NCBI GenBank assembly: GCA_025403435.1 | Contig: JAJQZP010000250.1 | Coordinates: 1 to 64,000, forward strand | DNA: 64,000 nucleotides | Direction: 5' to 3' | Origin: Artocarpus heterophyllus | Lineage: Eukaryota; Streptophyta; Magnoliopsida; Rosales; Moraceae | In this document: piece after piece, positions 1 through 12,411 of the stretch | Position numbering within the stretch: the stretch's first letter is position 1 | How the letters are laid out: every line of letters starts with the position of its first letter | Program-made: the position numbers and the translations under genes | The notes under the pieces: model-generated | Seen by the model: only the letters and a program-made list of their open reading frames with translations | What the model was told of the DNA's origin: nothing | Databases searched by the model: none

Positions 1-3000
1 CTCTCGAAGACTCTTCTAGTGAGTGTCTTCGTGAATGGATCAGCTAAATTGTCCTCTGACATGACTTTGCACCCAACAACATGCCCGCCTTCTATGAAGT
101 CCTTTATCACATGATACTTCTGATCAATATGTTTACTCTTCTTATGAAATCTTGGTTCCTTAGCATTACCTACTGCCGCATTATTATCACAGTACAGTGA
201 TACCGTCTTATCTATACTAGGTACTACCTCAAGATTCCCAAGGAGCTTGCAGAGCCACACTGCTTCTTTCGAAGCATCACTGGTTGCCACATACTCGGCC
301 TCCATTATTGAATCCAAAGTGCAATCTTGCTTCACACTTCTCCAACTGATGCCATCGCTGTCTAGAGTAAACACAAAACCCGAAGTCGATCTCCTCGAAT
401 CTAAAAAGGATTGAAAATCTGAATCAGTGTATTCTCAGGCACTTGAAAATATGCTTGATTGCAACCCAATGGTTCAGTCCTGGATCTGCCTAAAATCGAC
501 TTACAATCCCAACCATATAACAAATATCCGGTTGTATGTAAAGCATGGCATACATGAGACTATCCACCGCCGAAGCATAAGGCACCTTCTTCATGTATTC
601 TCTTCTTCCTCAGACTTTGGAGAGTCTTTCTTAGAAACAGTAATTCCAGAACTAGATGGTTACCCACCTTTCTTGGAATCCCACATTGCAAACCTCTTGA
701 GAATCTTATCTATGTAGCTAGCTTGAGACAAAGTTATCATTCTGTTCTTCCTAGTCCGAAAGATCTAGATATCAAGAACAAAATTAGCCTCACTCAAGTC
801 CTTCATGTCAAACTGCTTGTTCAACTATAATTTGACCGATGACAATGCCCCAACGTCATTGCCAATTAGCTGAATGTCCTCTGCATAGAGTAGTAGAAAA
901 ACCACCTTTCTATCCTTAATGTGTTTGTACACACATGGTTCATCCACATTTTGTGCGAACCCATAAGTCTTGATCACTTGATCAAATCTTATGTTTCAAG
1001 AACAGGAAGCCTGCTTAAGTCCATATATTGACTTTAGCAGCTTATAAACCTTGCCCTCTTGACCCTTAGCCTTAAACCTGCCTAGTTGTTCCATATAAAT
1101 GGACTCATCAAGATAACCATTTAGAAAAGTTGTCTTGACATCCATCTGTCAAATCTCATAATTGAGAGTGACAGCCATGGACAAGAGAATTTGGATGGAC
1201 TTAAGTATGGCTACAGGTGAAAAGGTTTCCTCGTAATCGATTCATTCCTTTTGTGTGTATAGCTACCAGTCTAGCCTTAAGGGTTTCGACCTTTCCATCC
1301 ACTCCTCTCTTCCTCTTATAGATCTACTCACACCCAATGGGTTTTACCCCTTCGGGAAGATCCACAAGCTCCCAGACCCAATTAGTCTCCATTGACTTCA
1401 TCTCTATGTTCATAGCCTCTGTCCAGAGTTTTGAATCAACATCCTTTATAGCCTCTGCGTAAGTATAAGGATCCCTATCATGCTCTTTTGATTCAGCTAA
1501 GAAGGCCTTACCATTGAACCATATATCTCCTCTCAGAGTTGATGCCCGATCCTCCCACTACGCTGAAGACCCCTTAGGTTGTTGTTTGGGTTCGTTTGGT
1601 TTTTCTACACTGATTGGAATGGTTTCATTTGGAACCTCTAGAGTGATCAAATCACTCCTCAACTCCTTGAGCACCACTTTGCTTTGAGGGCTTAAAGTCG
1701 TCCATGTAACTCTCCTCAAGGAAAGTTGTATTAGTTGAAAACCACGACTTTATTTTCCTTTAGATTTAGAAATAATCCCCCTTTAGTCCCTTTTAGATAT
1801 CCTACAAACACACAAACTTCTAAGTGTGCTTCCAAGTTATTTGCAACCCTAAAACAGGGACATGAGGTGGACATCCCTATATGCGAATATGAGTTAAGGA
1901 AGTCCCTATCACCGTCCACAACTCGTGAGGGAGTTTTAGGAACTGATTTGAAGGCACATTGTTCAAAGGATAACATGCAGTTTGTAGTGCATATCCCTAA
2001 AAGGACAAAGACATTGATGAATAACTCATCATGGACCTAACAAGCTTAACAAAGTCCTAATTTCTTCTCTCAGCCATGCCATTTGCTGCAGAGTGGCCAA
2101 TACGTAGTCAAATGTGGATATAAAATCTCTTCTCTAATAAGTGTTCAAGAACTCATCAGAAGGTATTCATCACCTTCGATCGGATCGTAGTGCCTTTATG
2201 GGTCTACCAAATTGCTTTTCTACTTCAGCCCTGAAACCTCCCTGAAACATGTCATAAGTTTCACTTTTGTGGTGGATTAGGTACACATACCCATACCTTA
2301 AGTAATCGTCAATAAAAGTGAATAAGTACTCATACTCTCCTGATACCGTGGATGCTCAATTATTCCGCAAACGTCACTACGCACAGGTTCTAGAACCCCT
2401 CTCGTGCCCTATTGCCCTTAGACCCAAATTGTTTTTTGGTCATTTTACCCTTTTAAACAAGATTCACATTGTGGCATAAATTCCACCTTTAAGTGACTTT
2501 GAATCCTATTTAGGTTAATATGACCATGTTGCAAAGCCAAATAATAGTCTTTAGAGTGAAAACGTTGTTTTTTTAATTATTTTAGAGTCCTATCATTTCA
2601 TCTCAGCACATTAAGTATAAGTCTATCTTAGGTTTGATATAAAATAATAGATTAGTTTTCATCCATCCAGAAATATAAACGATTTGTTTTGATTGAATCA
2701 CCGCCTTGTTATAAAAAGAAACCAAATAGGAGTAGTCTTTAAATAAACAGCGTCAGAAATTAATTAAATTCTTATTAAATTAGGGACATAAAAACAATGT
2801 TGCCAAAATTAAAAATCATCTAATTATTAAATATTGTTATGGCGTCTCACACTGCTTAAACTAAGGGATAAGGATCAATCATACATCAGAAGCTAGGTGA
2901 AGTCTTTAGGCAGCAGACTTCTGTTTCTTTAAACCCCTATAGAGAAACTCAAACATGATTAGTTGCTATGGAATCTATGACCCAAATGTCACTGAATTCC

Positions 3001-3864
3001 TCAACCAAACAAGGTTTTAAATATAGAAGATCACACCTACCTCCTCAGGAAAAAGGAAGTCCTTACAATTCTTCTTTATGTGCCCAACCTTCCCGCAGAA
3101 GAAGCACTTTAGCCTTCTTCGGGTTCTTCTTCTTCTTCTTCTTCTTCTTTTTACCGTTTGCAGGGACTAGAAGACTTCCCATTCTTGGTCAGTTGCTTCT
3201 TTCCATTCCCTGGGTTAGGATTGAAACCAGAAGCAAGCTCCAAGTTGGCCTCACCACCAATAGGAGACTCTCTGATCAACAGTTCGAACTCCTAGTAACT
3301 ATTTCATCAACTCTATCAAGGTCTATCCTATCTATTGCTCAAATTAAATATAGCTTTAAACAAAATGAATTCCTTAGACAGAGTCTGAAAGACCACAGTC
3401 ATCTAAGTTTTAGCATTGATGTCAACTCCATTGGTCTAAGCCTCAGCAAGGTAACCCATGACTAACATCAGATGCTCCTTTATAGACGTCCCCGATCTCT
3501 GTTTGCAGTTGAATAGTTTTCGAAGCATCCCTTGCTGCTTTCTTAAGGCCTGGCCTCCAAACATGTCTTCCAGATTATCCAAGATCTGCTTAGTAGTCTC
3601 ATATCCTCATGTTGAGCCTACAACACGTTATTCATGTTGGCCATAACATAGCAGCGAGCCTAATCATTGGCATCTTTCCAGCGATCATACGCAGGGATTT
3701 GCTCATTAGTGGAATCTCCCGTAGGCTCGAGAGGACACGGAGTTGTCAGCACAAATTGAGTTTCTCAAAGGAAAGAACAATGTTTAGGTTCCATTTTCAA
3801 TCATTATAATTCTCTCTGGTTAATTGGTTTTGTCAAGTATCGATGATAAAATGTTCTTAGACAT
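1..3864 (-). pseudogene. gag-pol pseudogene of minus-strand copia element
   Basis: Translation would begin at the ATG whose complement is at 3862-3864; the surrounding bases match the gag start at 15838 of the other copy. Going leftward: gag (about 3864-2960, with a lysine-rich tract seen as CTT repeats near 3120-3150), protease and GAG-pre-integrase (about 2960-2480), integrase (about 2480-1650), reverse transcriptase (about 1420-600) and RNase H (about 500-1). The frame is broken many times and no long minus-strand ORF survives. The YVDD box of reverse transcriptase reads YAED near 875-890, which removes one catalytic aspartate. The 3' end of pol is cut by the window edge. Confidence 0.9.
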
Positions 3865-5540
3865 TTTTAATCTACAATAAAGAATTATATACCCAACATA
3901 AGCAAATATTTCATAATAGTTTAGTAAGATAACATAATCATGTAAAACATACAAATGTGTTTTATGTGTCAAAACTTTGAAAATATCACAACCTTACAAC
4001 GATAATTCCTAACTTAGAATTTGACAAGCTCTTGGGGAGTCTTGCTAAATTCAATTAGGAATACGGATCCCCTCCTAATTAATATATTGCCATCCATAAC
4101 TCGTATGATCTAGCATATATTAATAATCATTCTTGGCCATTAATTTTATTAACAAAGCTCATAGGGGAGGTTAATAATAAAATTAACATGAGTATATAAC
4201 TATCATTTCAATATTTTATTAATGATTTTAATTACCACCTAGGGGTATGCAACGATAAATCATGTTAAATACCTTATCTTTTCGGAGATCTAACCTGGTA
4301 CATGATGAAGTCCTTTCCTAGGAGTCGGAACCCACCATGTGCTACTATGGACCAACGATGGAGGCTGTAGGTCTTCTCTTCAAAAACCCTTCTCCCACTC
4401 AATCTTTTGAAATCAGGTTTTATTTTATAAATATGCATGAACAACTTTTTAATGAGTGGCACTCCCTATTCTATATGACATGTTATCAATATATATGGCA
4501 AATCATATTATAATACAGGACAAGCAAAGCAATCATGCAAAGCACAAGCAAAATAATATAAATAACTGCAATATAATGGTTCCACCCTAGAGAAAAAGAA
4601 AACAAATATTACAAGAGAATAATCGAAACATATTATTGATTCTTCATCCTTCAATCTTCATATTATATCCTTCTTCATGGAACTTCTATCTTCAAGTCTT
4701 CAATTTCCGTATGGATCAAAAACTCCATATTTCCAGTAATATCCAAATTTAATGTTTCTTAGAATTGTCTAAAAAATAATTCAAAACTACATCAAAAAAT
4801 GCACCTTTTCTAAAAAATTTATAGCTCTTTTCTGGCATGCCGATCTATGTGATCGGCCTGCTGGTCATGGCCTTTTGGCCTGTTGATCTTTTTAGGTCTA
4901 CCTGCCGGTCATGATAGATCGGCCTACCGAACTAAAAAGTTCATCCTACGGCCAGAGCCATCAGATTTCTAGCCCCCAGACGGCCTACCGATCCTAGAGG
5001 TTTGGCCTGCCGGTTTGTGACCATCAGCCTACTAAATGTGAGGGTTTGGCTTGCTGAACGAGTAGAAATCACAACGTCCAAAAAAGACATATTTTGTGCA
5101 GTTTTTCAATTTTATTTTCAACAATTCAAAACATAAAATTAGAGACTCAAGAAATACCTATGAACGCTATCATCCATCTTCTAGATCTGTCTTCTCTGAA
5201 TGATTATTTAATTACAAAATTCTTACAAATTTAAAATTAGGTAATAATTCCTAGATGGAGATAATAGTCTGGCATCTAATTACATGAAAACCTATATAAA
5301 TATTCTAACCTTTAAGGAACCATAACCGGCATTAATTAATTAATAATAATTAAATAATAATTTAGTCAACTATAATTAATTAATAAACATTCACCATATA
5401 ATCCATGACAACACATAAATATATAGAAACCTTAGAGTGCCAACTCTCTAAAAAAAATTAAATTCAAGCATAGGAGAGATCAAGATCATATAATTTATTC
5501 ATAGCAAGACACAAACTTGCAAACTTATGTAAAAACCATG

Positions 5541-5552
5541 GCTCTGACACCA
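5541..5552 (-). other. Primer binding site of minus-strand copia element
   Basis: On the minus strand this reads TGGTGTCAGAGC, two bases inside the LTR end. It differs by one base from TGGTATCAGAGC, the usual plant copia site complementary to the 3' end of initiator methionine tRNA. It fixes the 5' LTR border and the orientation. Confidence 0.85.
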
Positions 5553-5554
5553 AT

Positions 5555-7483
5555 TGTTAGAAAAACAATACGCAGCGAAATTTTATAAAATTTCTATTTG
5601 AGAGTATTTTCCAAAAGACAATTTTGATATGCTATATGCATAAATTAACAAGATCTTACTAACCTTGTTTGTCAAAAGTTCCCACAATCAATGAAGAGAA
5701 AGGACGTTGCAGAAGGACCTCAACCAACTAGCCTTCTTTGTTATTTCTTTATCCACGACTGGTGTGTGTGGGCATTCTCGTATTGCTCTTCCATCAAGCG
5801 ACTCTCGTTCTAACCAATTAAGAAATACCCAAAACTATAGTTTGTGATTTGTGAATAATAGCTCTCTAGGGAGTTTTAAAGTCTCACTGGCAGAGTACTC
5901 ACTCTAGATTTCTCAACTGATCTTAATAATAATGAGTCTCACTCCCTTTTTTATAGAAGTTGGGCCCAAGGGCCAGTTCTTATCAGATAAGGCCTCAAAA
6001 ATTGAACCAGAATCAATATCAAATAAGAAATCGAATCAAAAAACATATGACCAAAAATCGTTCTGTTGGCAGGCCGAACTGGCAGATCGGCCTGTCGAAC
6101 TTACTCCATTAGCAAGTTGAATCTAAAGATCGGCTTGCTGAACTAATGATAAATGATCCATGTGAATCTTTCTTTCCCACCTGTGATTCTTGGGATAGAG
6201 CTCAGTTTTAATTCAAATAGCCCAATAGAGACGTTATCTAATTAAAACAATCATATTTAGATAATCTCTAGGAAAATAAATATTTATGATAATTCAACAA
6301 GTTTATCTTAAACTAATTTATTCAAAATTAATCTAACTGATAAACATACATGAATTATTTGATTATATCAAATTTTCAGCCAATCTGATAATTTGACACA
6401 TGTCACTAATTATTAGAAAAGCACGCCGTATCGTTACATGATTTTTTATGAGCTAGCAAAGAGAACTTGATGGACATATATAGTTCAAGCTCCTGATAAT
6501 TATAAAATCCAATATCCTAGATATACATTTCATAATTATAACTCTAACACTATTCTATTAAAAGCTCAGAGCTGCACTATCAAGCTATATAGAATTACGA
6601 AGCCCATATAACTAAGTCTTTATGACATATCATAATATGTCATACCCCTATAAGATTATCCATAATTGGCTTAAGGATAAATTCTATCTTACCTTCCCAA
6701 TTATTTTTATTTTACATTCTATTATCTCACCATCAGAAAACTTATCATCCGCAGACAGTATACCATTCGGTTACACCTATGTATCCAAATAGTTTAGCGC
6801 TTCAGTTTTTCAATTATAAGATAACGCATATAAGAGGATATCAACTACTCCTAAAGAGGAGCTATGGATTCTATATCTATGAATAACAGGTCTATGTTCT
6901 TAAGGGTCATGCCTCCAATGTACTAGCATGCGTGCCAAGAGACATATGATGGGCCCACTATTAAAAGACACAAGTCAAGATAATGGGCCCACTATTTATC
7001 TCAGGATTAAGATACAATACATATGATTGTTTAAGGTAAATTGATTTGCCAAGACAGAATTATTAATCTAAATCATTTCACTTTATGTCCCGATCCAACA
7101 CATCCTCACCTATGACACACCAATGTTTTTATTCACTAAGTCCACTTCCAATGGCCAAGACAAACCATCTCCTATTAGGGATATAGATAACATAACAATC
7201 TTCGCATGAATAAACACCCAACTTTATTCCCTCGATTACGGATCCTATGATTTAGACCGTCACCTTAAGAATAATGTCTTTTGCATAATCTGTCCATCAT
7301 ATACCCAATTCTTAAAGGTTTAAACTGATTGTCTCAGACTTTTGTTTGCTTATCATACATTTAGCAAACATGAACGTAAAGAGGACAAGATTTGGTATAT
7401 AAATAATAAATAAATTCTTTATTGATAAAAATGTCTCTAAAAATATATTATATTTTGACTCCTTAGGGCATACATGTCCTACA
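5555..7483 (-). repeat. 5' LTR of minus-strand copia element
   Basis: The 1929-bp repeat begins TG and ends CA on both strands. It matches the LTRs of the plus-strand element: the minus-strand start carries the ATGTATGCCCTAAGGAGT block seen at about 12422 and 19806, and its inner end lies next to the primer binding site. A TATA-like promoter (TATAAAAAA on the minus strand near 5950) and TCGGCCTGCCGA-like motifs near 6062-6135 occupy the same places as in the other LTRs. Confidence 0.9.
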
Positions 7484-7726
7484 GAAAAGAAGGTTTTATG
7501 AGTGTGCCCAGACACATCGATCGTGGATAGAGAATATAGCAAAGAAGGCTAGTTGGTTGAGGTTCTTTTACAACATCCTTCCTCTTTATTAATTGTGGGA
7601 GTTTTTCAGCAAACAAACTTAGTAAGATTTGGTTAATTTATGCATATAGCATGTCAAACTTATGTTTTGAAAAATACTCTAGAATAAAAAAATTTTAAAA
7701 TACCGCTACGTACTATTTTTTCAACA
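7484..7726 (+). repeat. Plus-strand copia LTR 3' fragment
   Basis: This matches the last 240 bases of the plus-strand LTRs (about 13935-14178 and 22690-22935), including the 'gtggatagagaatagcaaag' block and the terminal CAACA. It directly abuts the outer end of the minus-strand LTR. It is not followed by a primer binding site, so it is the end of a 3' or solo LTR. The simplest reading is that the minus-strand element inserted into an older plus-strand LTR of the same family. The rest of that LTR would lie left of the window. Confidence 0.8.
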
Positions 7727-10160
7727 AAAACATCATATGCTTTTAGGGCATCTATCATAACACAAATTTGGAGGAATTATATTAAGAAAAGGTTTGGATA
7801 AAATGAAAGAATTTATGATATGCACATATGGCATAGTTCACATCCTTTTCTTTAATATCTTTGAAAAACATACATGCCACTAACATTGCGAAAAATTCTC
7901 ACATCAAGTATAATTAAAATTTGTAATTTTCAAGAGAATGAACACTAATTTCACTTTTACAAGGTCAAGATATACCCCACATTTTTATTTTTTCTCTATT
8001 TGTTAGTTTTTGACATTTTTCAAGAAAAAAATTTAGGCGTAGTTGATGGCTGATTTTCTATCACATACTTTTGGAGGCCTAGGCTCAGGATTTCGTTCTT
8101 CGAGGTGAATAAGCTCGATATGAAGACATAACTTACTCTTGAGGAACCCATATGTGTCGTGGTTTAATAGCCATAAGTAAGCAAAATATTTTATTCATTT
8201 TGGCCCAATCAAATTTTAATCCCACTCGAAGGAGTAAATTAATTTGTTTGAATAGACAAGTAATAGAGAAACCAACCCAAAAGCCCATTTTCAATCCTTA
8301 TAAAGTGGCTATGCAAAGACCCAGATTTAAAAGGCTATAGATTGGCCAAAAAACCCAAAAAAAAACTTTAAAATATGATCATGTTTCGTGTTAGAGATTG
8401 TCCCCAGGTGCCTCTAACACACCTTTGGGAACCCTTGCAACCATGTTATAGGGTGGTAGGCTGAGCGCATCAAACTCTAACTGTTATTAGCCAAATATAG
8501 CAAGATAATGGCTCCTGGAATAGACTTATACCCTGCAGCACCTCAGAGATAGCAAATTGAATCTTGGTTAACCTGATACATTTTGATGTAGAGCTAGCAA
8601 TCTAAAAGGGGGATTTGATTAGCTTTAAAAAGGATTTTGTTATTCAATTATACTAGTTTTAGTGAACAAAACGCCCTATTTAGAAAGCCACATGATGGAC
8701 TTGCCCTTGAAGGAACAACTTGTTGCAGGTTTGATCCTGACATCGAGCACATTTCCAGAGCAACTATTAAAGATCTTCCCCTATAAATATTCAGCTCTTC
8801 TCTTCATTTTAACACACCATGACCATTCTAATTTCTCCTTTTGCTAAATTCTTATCATTTGCTCCCCACTTTCTCTCTCTTTAAGTTTTGCCTCTCTAAG
8901 TCTATGCCCTGCAAACTTAGAAGCCTCTTTCAAGTTTTGTGCATTTTGAATCTCACTGCTCTAAGAGAGTCTTCAGTTGCGCTGACCTTTCAAACCATTA
9001 GCTAGTCTGAGAGTCATTCTAAGATTTCTTCTAGGACATTTTTAGAACACACTACAAATTCTGGCCCTTCGGACACGTGGACTCTTGGAAAGTGCTATTT
9101 TAGACCTCTAGGATATCTTTCCAACCTTTTCCCTCTAAGAAACCACTAGTGTTTTTTCCTTCGAGATACTACTAGTCAAACCAGTAGCCTAAACACCCCC
9201 TCTTAGAGCAACTTGCTCAGGGAGACATCTCCATCAACTTTTTGCTTACTTCTTTCCATCATACTTTATCTATGTGCAACTATATTTTGTCTTCTCTGGT
9301 GATCACTTTTTCAAGAATAGCAATAAGGTGGACCCTAGAAGCCGTTCTCTTTCAATTTATTTCAGACCGAATTATCCCTATGATTTTGTTAGAGGTCTTA
9401 CTGACTGTCATTTGGGATGTTTTGAAGACTTTGGACTTCATTGGAATTGCCACCAAAAAATTCCAACAAATTAGAGACGTATGCATGTACACCCCTGACA
9501 CGTCATACCCTTCGAATTTAGCAAACCATAATAGGCTTTTTTTAGTAGCATTGTTTCCTCATGGCATTAACATCTTTTTTATTTTATTATTTTTTAGTGC
9601 ATGAGGGTTTCTCGTTTTGATACTGACCTAAAGTTGGCATCACCAACCCTATGTGTATGATTATTTCTATGTTATTAAATAAATATTATTTAGAAAAAAA
9701 GAAAAAAAAAAGAGTGAAGATTGGTGAGGTTAAGAACATATAGAGAAAGGAACATTTATTAGTGGTTAAGGTGTTCGTATTTTTGTACACAATTTTTTTT
9801 ATTGGAGATTCTTTTTACTAATTAGATTAGTTAAAAAAATATTTACTTTATAAATCATACCAAAAATTAAAAATATAGTAGGTTATGAGAGAATTAAATA
9901 GGTACTATGAATATGAAAATTATACAATAAAAAAGATAGATTTTACAGATGTTTATTAAAGCCATATAAATTACTTGGGAATGATCTATAACTTTTACTA
10001 ACCATTATTTATTTTATTCCATTTTCCTACTCCATTAAAAAATAAAAAATTTTATTCTTAGACAATTGCTCGCATTGTAGAAAATATTTGCATATTCTCA
10101 TTGGAAAAAAAGAGTCAAAACTTCATCTTACTTTTCTTTCAAGAAAAGAAAATGAAAAAT
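7727..10160. other. AT-rich non-coding stretch, possible old LTR fragment
   Basis: No gene is supported here; short ORFs show no domain. At 8778-8790 a CTATAAATATTC box is followed by a pyrimidine-rich leader (about 8795-8900, TCTCTCTCT). That resembles the promoter/R region of an LTR in plus orientation, but I could not find paired ends, a primer binding site or coding sequence. The ORF at 9242-9604 has no recognisable motif. Confidence 0.35.
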
Positions 10161-10760
10161 TTTAAAAGTATCCTTTGAATTTAATTAAAATATTACAAAC
10201 ATTCTCAAATTTATGCTAATAAAAAAGTGTGTCCTTAGATTTTTAAAAGAGTTAAAAACATCCCTTTAACTAATCAAATTATTAAAGAACTCTACAATTT
10301 CGTCCCTACTAAGCATCTATAAATTTTCAAAAGAATTTGTAAATTATTTAAAAAAGAAAATTAGAAAATAGTTTTAAAATTTTTTTCAAAACTATAAAAA
10401 ATTAAATAAATTTAAACTTAAAAACTAAAAAAATAAATGTAGCATGTAGAAAGCAAAATTGCATGTTTGAGGAAATTGATCATGAATGGGAGTTGGTTTA
10501 GAAAACAAATTGACAAATTTAGGGTGTGAGAGAGAGATTTTTTATTTTTATTATTTTTCTTTTACAATATTTTGTTTAATTTTTCAAATTGTCATTAATT
10601 AAATAAGACTAATGGTATTCTTGACATTTTAAATAGTTTGATTAGTCAAATGGATGCTACTTTCTCTCTTCTTTTTAAAGCAGAAAAGAGTACTTTTGAT
10701 TAGTTTAAATTAAAAAATATTTGTGGTATTTTGGACAAAATTTTGGAATGCTTTTTTAAA
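10161..10760. mobile_element. Long-TIR MITE-like element (tentative)
   Basis: The left arm (about 10161-10300) and right arm (about 10620-10760) are imperfect inverted complements. TTTAAAAGTATCC at the left corresponds to the complement of GGAATGCTTTTTTAAA at the right, and the block CATCCCTTTAACTAATCAAA near 10258-10278 pairs with TTTGATTAGTCAAATGGATG near 10637-10656. The core is AT-rich and non-coding. A clear target duplication was not found, so the superfamily is open. Confidence 0.45.
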
Positions 10761-10834
10761 GAATTTTTCCAAAAGAAGAAGAAGGGTTGTCTTAATTATG
10801 CAAAGGAAAAAAAAAAGAAGTGAAATTATACAAA

Positions 10835-12411
10835 ATAACAGATTTTGTTAATTAGGTGATAAATAATGTCAAATATTTTTAAAAAATAAAAAAATAGCAG
10901 ATTCAAACAACTCAGCATTTTAAAACAATTAAAAACTCCAAATTATCCTTAAAGTATTTTTTTTTCAATTTTTCTTTTTCTCTCTGGTTCCTCTATCTGA
11001 TTCTCACTTTCTCTCTCCAAAACTCCCATCCTCATTACTTCTCTCCCTTGATCTCTCGCACTTCTTCTCAATGCTTTCTCTCTCCTGACCTCCTCTATCT
11101 CATCCTCAACGGGTGTCGTTGCTGCTGTGTTCAGAGGAGATGATGCGTCGTCTGTCGAGATCGTAATGAACATTGTGACCGGGAGGAGATCTCCATTGTT
11201 GTGATGGATTCTTTCTAGTGTTTGTGCCATCGCAATCGAGGAGAAACTAGAGCCATTGACGATGATTTTTTCTGGTCGATCGATCTTCAATCAAGGAGTC
11301 TGGACTCGATATGCTCAGAAAAGACGCGACCATAGTAGGCCAAAGGCAGGGAAGATGATATCACGGAGCCGGAGAAGAAGCTTAGTAATGGAGCTCGATT
11401 TTTTTAAAAAAACTTTTATGTTGGATAGGTCGGAATCAGACTTCTTCATCAAGAAGGAGATCAATAAGACATTGGAATCTCTAGCTCCAATCTGTGTTTG
11501 GTCCCTGATTTGTTGTGTTTGGTTGAAAATTAGTTGTGTTGGTTCTTGATTTGTTGGTCTCTCCATCTTCGGCTTCGATCTATCATTTAGCTATTCTCCT
11601 TGCCATCTCTAGATAAAGCTTAACGAGTAAAAGATTCCACCACTGCATTCTATCTGGACTTGAGATCACCCAGAGCTAGAGGTAAAGACGGCCTGTAAAT
11701 GGTGAGTTGTGATCAAAATGTAAGAGAGAGACATACGTAAAGAAGGAAAAAACATGAAAGACATGGAAAAAAATAAAAAAATGGAAAAGCAGAAGAAAAA
11801 ATAATTGTGCAATGGAATTTTGTATTTTTTGTATTTACAGGTTTGCAAGGGACTTTTCTACATTTTTTTGTGTTTTGGTGTTTACTTTTTATGTATATTT
11901 TATTGTTTTGAGTAATGTTGTTGCTTTATGGCGTGTGCTTTTTTCTTGTTTTCTTAATTGTTGTGGTATTTACTAGCCACTGGAAATATTGTCAATGTTG
12001 GTGATACCCTTGTTGCTTGTGAGGTCGTTGGTAAATTTTGTATTTTCATAGACATATAGTATTTCCATGTTAATATAGTAGGTCCTGACTACGGGCAACG
12101 ACGTTGCCGGAGAAGTTCATAGTAGTTATCGGTAAATTTTTGTATTTACATGGTAATAAGTATTACCAGGGTAATACTGCATTTCCTGGTTGCCTGTGAA
12201 TCTTTGTATTTACATAGAAAAACAACATTGTCAGAGTACTATTATAGTTCTAACAGTAACACAATATTTCAAGTGGTATTGTATTTCTTGAGTTGTGGAA
12301 GTACAGTCTTATAATATTACCAAGCTGTGGAAGAGTAATATTGTATTTTACGATAACACAATATTTTAAGTGTAATATTGTATTTCTCAGCCATCGGTGG
12401 TTCGACGAAAT
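10835..12411 (+). mobile_element. Tandem-array repeat element, copy 1, left part
   Basis: From about 10835 this stretch is collinear with 42530 onward: CAGATTTT, then a ...AAAATAGCAGATTCAAA... block, a pyrimidine-rich and GC-richer middle (about 10970-11650), and an array of ~85-bp units starting near 11965. The element is cut at 12411 by the plus-strand copia insertion and resumes at 22941. Short reading frames in the middle, such as 10949-11290 minus (113 aa) and 11256-11549 plus, show no domain and are not conserved with copy 2, so I do not call genes. The outermost TIR seen in copy 2 is missing here. Confidence 0.7.
11965..12411 (+). repeat. ~85-bp tandem repeat array, left part
   Basis: Degenerate units contain a GC-richer segment (GGT[CT]CGGCGAAGTCG-like) followed by AT-rich palindromic blocks such as TTTGTATTTACA, GGTAAATAC and AATATTGTATTT. 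The array continues after the copia insertion at 22941. The same unit is found at 43880-44775. Confidence 0.75.

Larger units (their letters stand above)
1..7483 (-). mobile_element. Ty1/copia-type LTR retrotransposon, decayed, truncated by window edge
   Basis: The reverse strand carries, in order, a 5' LTR (5555-7483), a primer binding site (5541-5552), an untranslated leader (about 3865-5540) and a gag-pol reading frame (3864 down to 1). It matches the plus-strand element at 12412-22935 along its whole length: the first 130 bases are the reverse complement of the end of that element's pol. Its 3' LTR lies outside the window. Domain order gag, protease, integrase, reverse transcriptase, RNase H defines Ty1/copia. 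Long LTRs of about 1.9 kb recall Angela/Tork-type elements, but I did not assign a lineage. Stops and frameshifts show it is inactive. Confidence 0.93.

Noticed and set aside
2968..3465. 165-codon plus-strand ORF
   Set aside because: It is antisense to the gag region of the minus-strand copia element.
10949..11290. 113-codon minus-strand ORF
   Set aside because: It lies in the GC-richer middle of a transposon, is not conserved in copy 2, and shows no recognisable motif.
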